A DNA stretch of 8,404 nucleotides, taken from Desulfobacterales bacterium (GTDB lineage Bacteria > Desulfobacterota > Desulfobacteria > Desulfobacterales > Desulfosalsimonadaceae). The notes below the pieces were generated by a model. It was not told the origin of the DNA. It did no database searches and worked only from the letters and a program-made list of their open reading frames with translations. Positions 7,292-8,404 of the stretch are shown in pieces; position 1 is the first letter of the stretch, and the number at the start of each line of letters is the position of its first letter. The stretch spans positions 1-8,404 of the forward strand of contig SLIE01000128.1 of the NCBI GenBank assembly GCA_007135795.1, in the 5' to 3' direction. The position numbers and the translations under genes were made by a program.

Positions 7292-8248
7292 ATGCTTCAT
7301 TTTCTCCCCGCGCCCATGCGCGGTGCAATTGCGTTGTTGCTTTACACGATCAATACAACCGGTTGTTTTCTAACGATGACGCCGTTGATTTTATTGAAAG
7401 TGATTATTCCTCACGACGAAACAAGGAATTATCTGACCATATTCCTCATGAAACTCGGAACGGCATGGGTTACTATAAACAGCTATATTCTTAAAATTAC
7501 CCAACGCATGAAAATCCGACTGGACATTGAAGACAAAGACGAATTTAACAATTTTTCCACTCGGAAATCCTACCTGGTCATCAGCAACCACCGCTCATGG
7601 GCGGACATTCTGCTCCTGCAACATGTTTTCAATCGCCGTATCCCCTTTCTGAAATTTTTCCTCAAAAAAGAGTTGATCTGGGTGCCGCTTCTCGGCGTGG
7701 CATGGTGGGCACTTGATTTCCCCTTCATGAAACGATATTCAAAAGAATACCTGAAAAAACATCCTGAGCGGAAGGGGAAAGACATTGAAACAACCCGGAA
7801 ATATTGTGAAAGATTCAAGTATTCCCCCATATCCGTCATCAATTTCCTGGAAGGAACCCGGTTTGATTATAAAAAGCATGAACAACAGCAATCCCCCTTT
7901 CGTCATCTTTTAAAACCGAGAGCCGGCGGCATTGGCATTGTTTTATCCAGCATGGGGGAGAATCTTTCAAAAATCGTCGACGTTACCATCATCTACCCTG
8001 AAAACAACCCACCGGTTGACTTTTGGGATTTTCTGAAAGGGAAGATTCCTGCCGCGGTCGTCAATATTCGAAGCTATCCGATTCCCGAAAAATTTGCAGG
8101 GAAAAACTACGAAAAAGATGCTGCTTTTAAGAAAGATTTCCAGGACTGGATAAATAAAATCTGGGAAGAAAAGGATGAAAGGATCGAGGCTCTTATCTCC
8201 CACCAGGGAGAACAACAATCTCCTTCAGACACTCACACTAAAGTATAA
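7292..8248 (+). CDS. Lysophospholipid acyltransferase, PlsC/AGPAT family, YihG-like
   Basis: A 318-residue membrane-associated acyltransferase, close in length to E. coli YihG. A hydrophobic segment at about 11-40 anchors it in the inner membrane. The four family motifs are present: catalytic NHRSWAD (99-105, NHxxxxD with H100 and D105); LDFPFMKR (141-148), for glycerophosphate binding; FLEGTR (185-190); and a late VTIIYPENNP (231-240). KGKDIETTRK (161-170) and SPFRHLLKPRAGG (201-213) strengthen the match to the YihG branch rather than short PlsC. The family moves an acyl chain from acyl-CoA or acyl-ACP to a lysophosphatidic acid or another lysophospholipid. The exact acceptor is unknown here. 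The start is well supported by GGAG at 7281-7284, seven bases before the ATG. The C-terminal tail (from about 300) is polar and low in conservation. It is transcribed away from the two redox genes across a shared promoter region. Confidence 0.93.
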   Translation: MLHFLPAPMRGAIALLLYTINTTGCFLTMTPLILLKVIIPHDETRNYLTIFLMKLGTAWVTINSYILKITQRMKIRLDIEDKDEFNNFSTRKSYLVISNHRSWADILLLQHVFNRRIPFLKFFLKKELIWVPLLGVAWWALDFPFMKRYSKEYLKKHPERKGKDIETTRKYCERFKYSPISVINFLEGTRFDYKKHEQQQSPFRHLLKPRAGGIGIVLSSMGENLSKIVDVTIIYPENNPPVDFWDFLKGKIPAAVVNIRSYPIPEKFAGKNYEKDAAFKKDFQDWINKIWEEKDERIEALISHQGEQQSPSDTHTKV

Positions 8249-8277
8249 AGCGTTCATCACGCACCCCCCTTGGGAGC

Positions 8278-8319
8278 GCCAGGCTCCTGCCTGGCAACAA
8301 GACCCGGGCGATAGCCCGG
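8278..8319. repeat. Pair of GC-rich hairpins downstream of the acyltransferase, REP-like
   Basis: Two compact perfect stems stand eight bases apart: GCCAGGC-TCCT-GCCTGGC (8278-8295, 7 bp) and CCGGGC-GATA-GCCCGG (8304-8319, 6 bp), both with tetraloops. They begin 29 bases past the stop codon. No T-run follows either stem, so an intrinsic terminator is not well supported. The layout of two short palindromes fits extragenic palindromic repeats that stabilise mRNA 3' ends. The remaining bases to the window end contain no gene that I can support. Confidence 0.6.
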
Positions 8320-8404
8320 TGGTGAGATCGGTTTAATGAATCATTTGAGATTTCCGCTTGTCCCTTTGCAGGGGCGTTTATTGTTAGAAGTAGCGGGCTT
8401 CGCC
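8320..8404. other. Non-coding tail of the window
   Basis: No gene is seen. CCCT-TTGC-AGGG (about 8365-8376) forms a small hairpin, and the final bases GCGGGCTTCGCC look like the start of another GC-rich palindrome cut by the window edge, so the repeat cluster may continue beyond it. Confidence 0.3.

Overview
The window reads as chromosomal DNA of an anaerobic Gram-negative bacterium, most likely a member of the Desulfobacterota (sulfate-reducer type). This is inferred from three things: the soluble multi-PAS hybrid kinase with a 'KMEAVGTLAGGIAHDFNNIL' type H-box, which is very common in that phylum; a cysteine-rich 4Fe-4S protein typical of anaerobes; and a predicted outer-membrane beta-barrel, which implies a two-membrane envelope. 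No rRNA, tRNA, CRISPR array, integrase or transposase gene is visible.

Layout. Positions 1-229 hold no gene. Four genes lie on the minus strand. They are a PagL-like outer-membrane beta-barrel protein (230-880), a hybrid sensor kinase REC-PAS-PAS-PAS-HisKA-HATPase-REC (1012-3756), a CrtI/retinol-saturase-like FAD oxidoreductase (4011-5558) and a winged-helix/4Fe-4S protein with two ferredoxin clusters (5962-7122). A divergent, AT-rich intergenic region (about 7135-7291) separates them from a plus-strand YihG/PlsC-type acyltransferase (7292-8248). The window ends in a non-coding stretch with two compact GC-rich hairpins.

Non-coding structure. The 403-bp gap between the Fe-S gene and the FAD oxidoreductase holds a roughly 197-bp nested inverted repeat (5732-5928). 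It has 28-nt outer arms, an inner stem and an apical hairpin, and looks like a MITE or composite REP element. The 254-bp leader of the kinase holds two overlapping inverted repeats that cannot form at the same time. A 14-bp direct repeat lies upstream of both minus-strand redox genes.

How the genes may work together (inference). Two redox proteins and an acyltransferase sit side by side, and all three have plausible roles around lipid or isoprenoid chains: FAD-dependent (de)saturation, electron delivery through 4Fe-4S clusters, and acyl transfer to a lysophospholipid. The kinase and the downstream beta-barrel gene could be co-transcribed; the barrel protein carries the His-x-Ser signature of lipid A deacylases. 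An envelope-lipid theme therefore fits the neighbourhood, but nothing in the sequence proves that these genes form one pathway. I see no clearly new defence or mobile system; the structured non-coding elements are the least explained part of the window.
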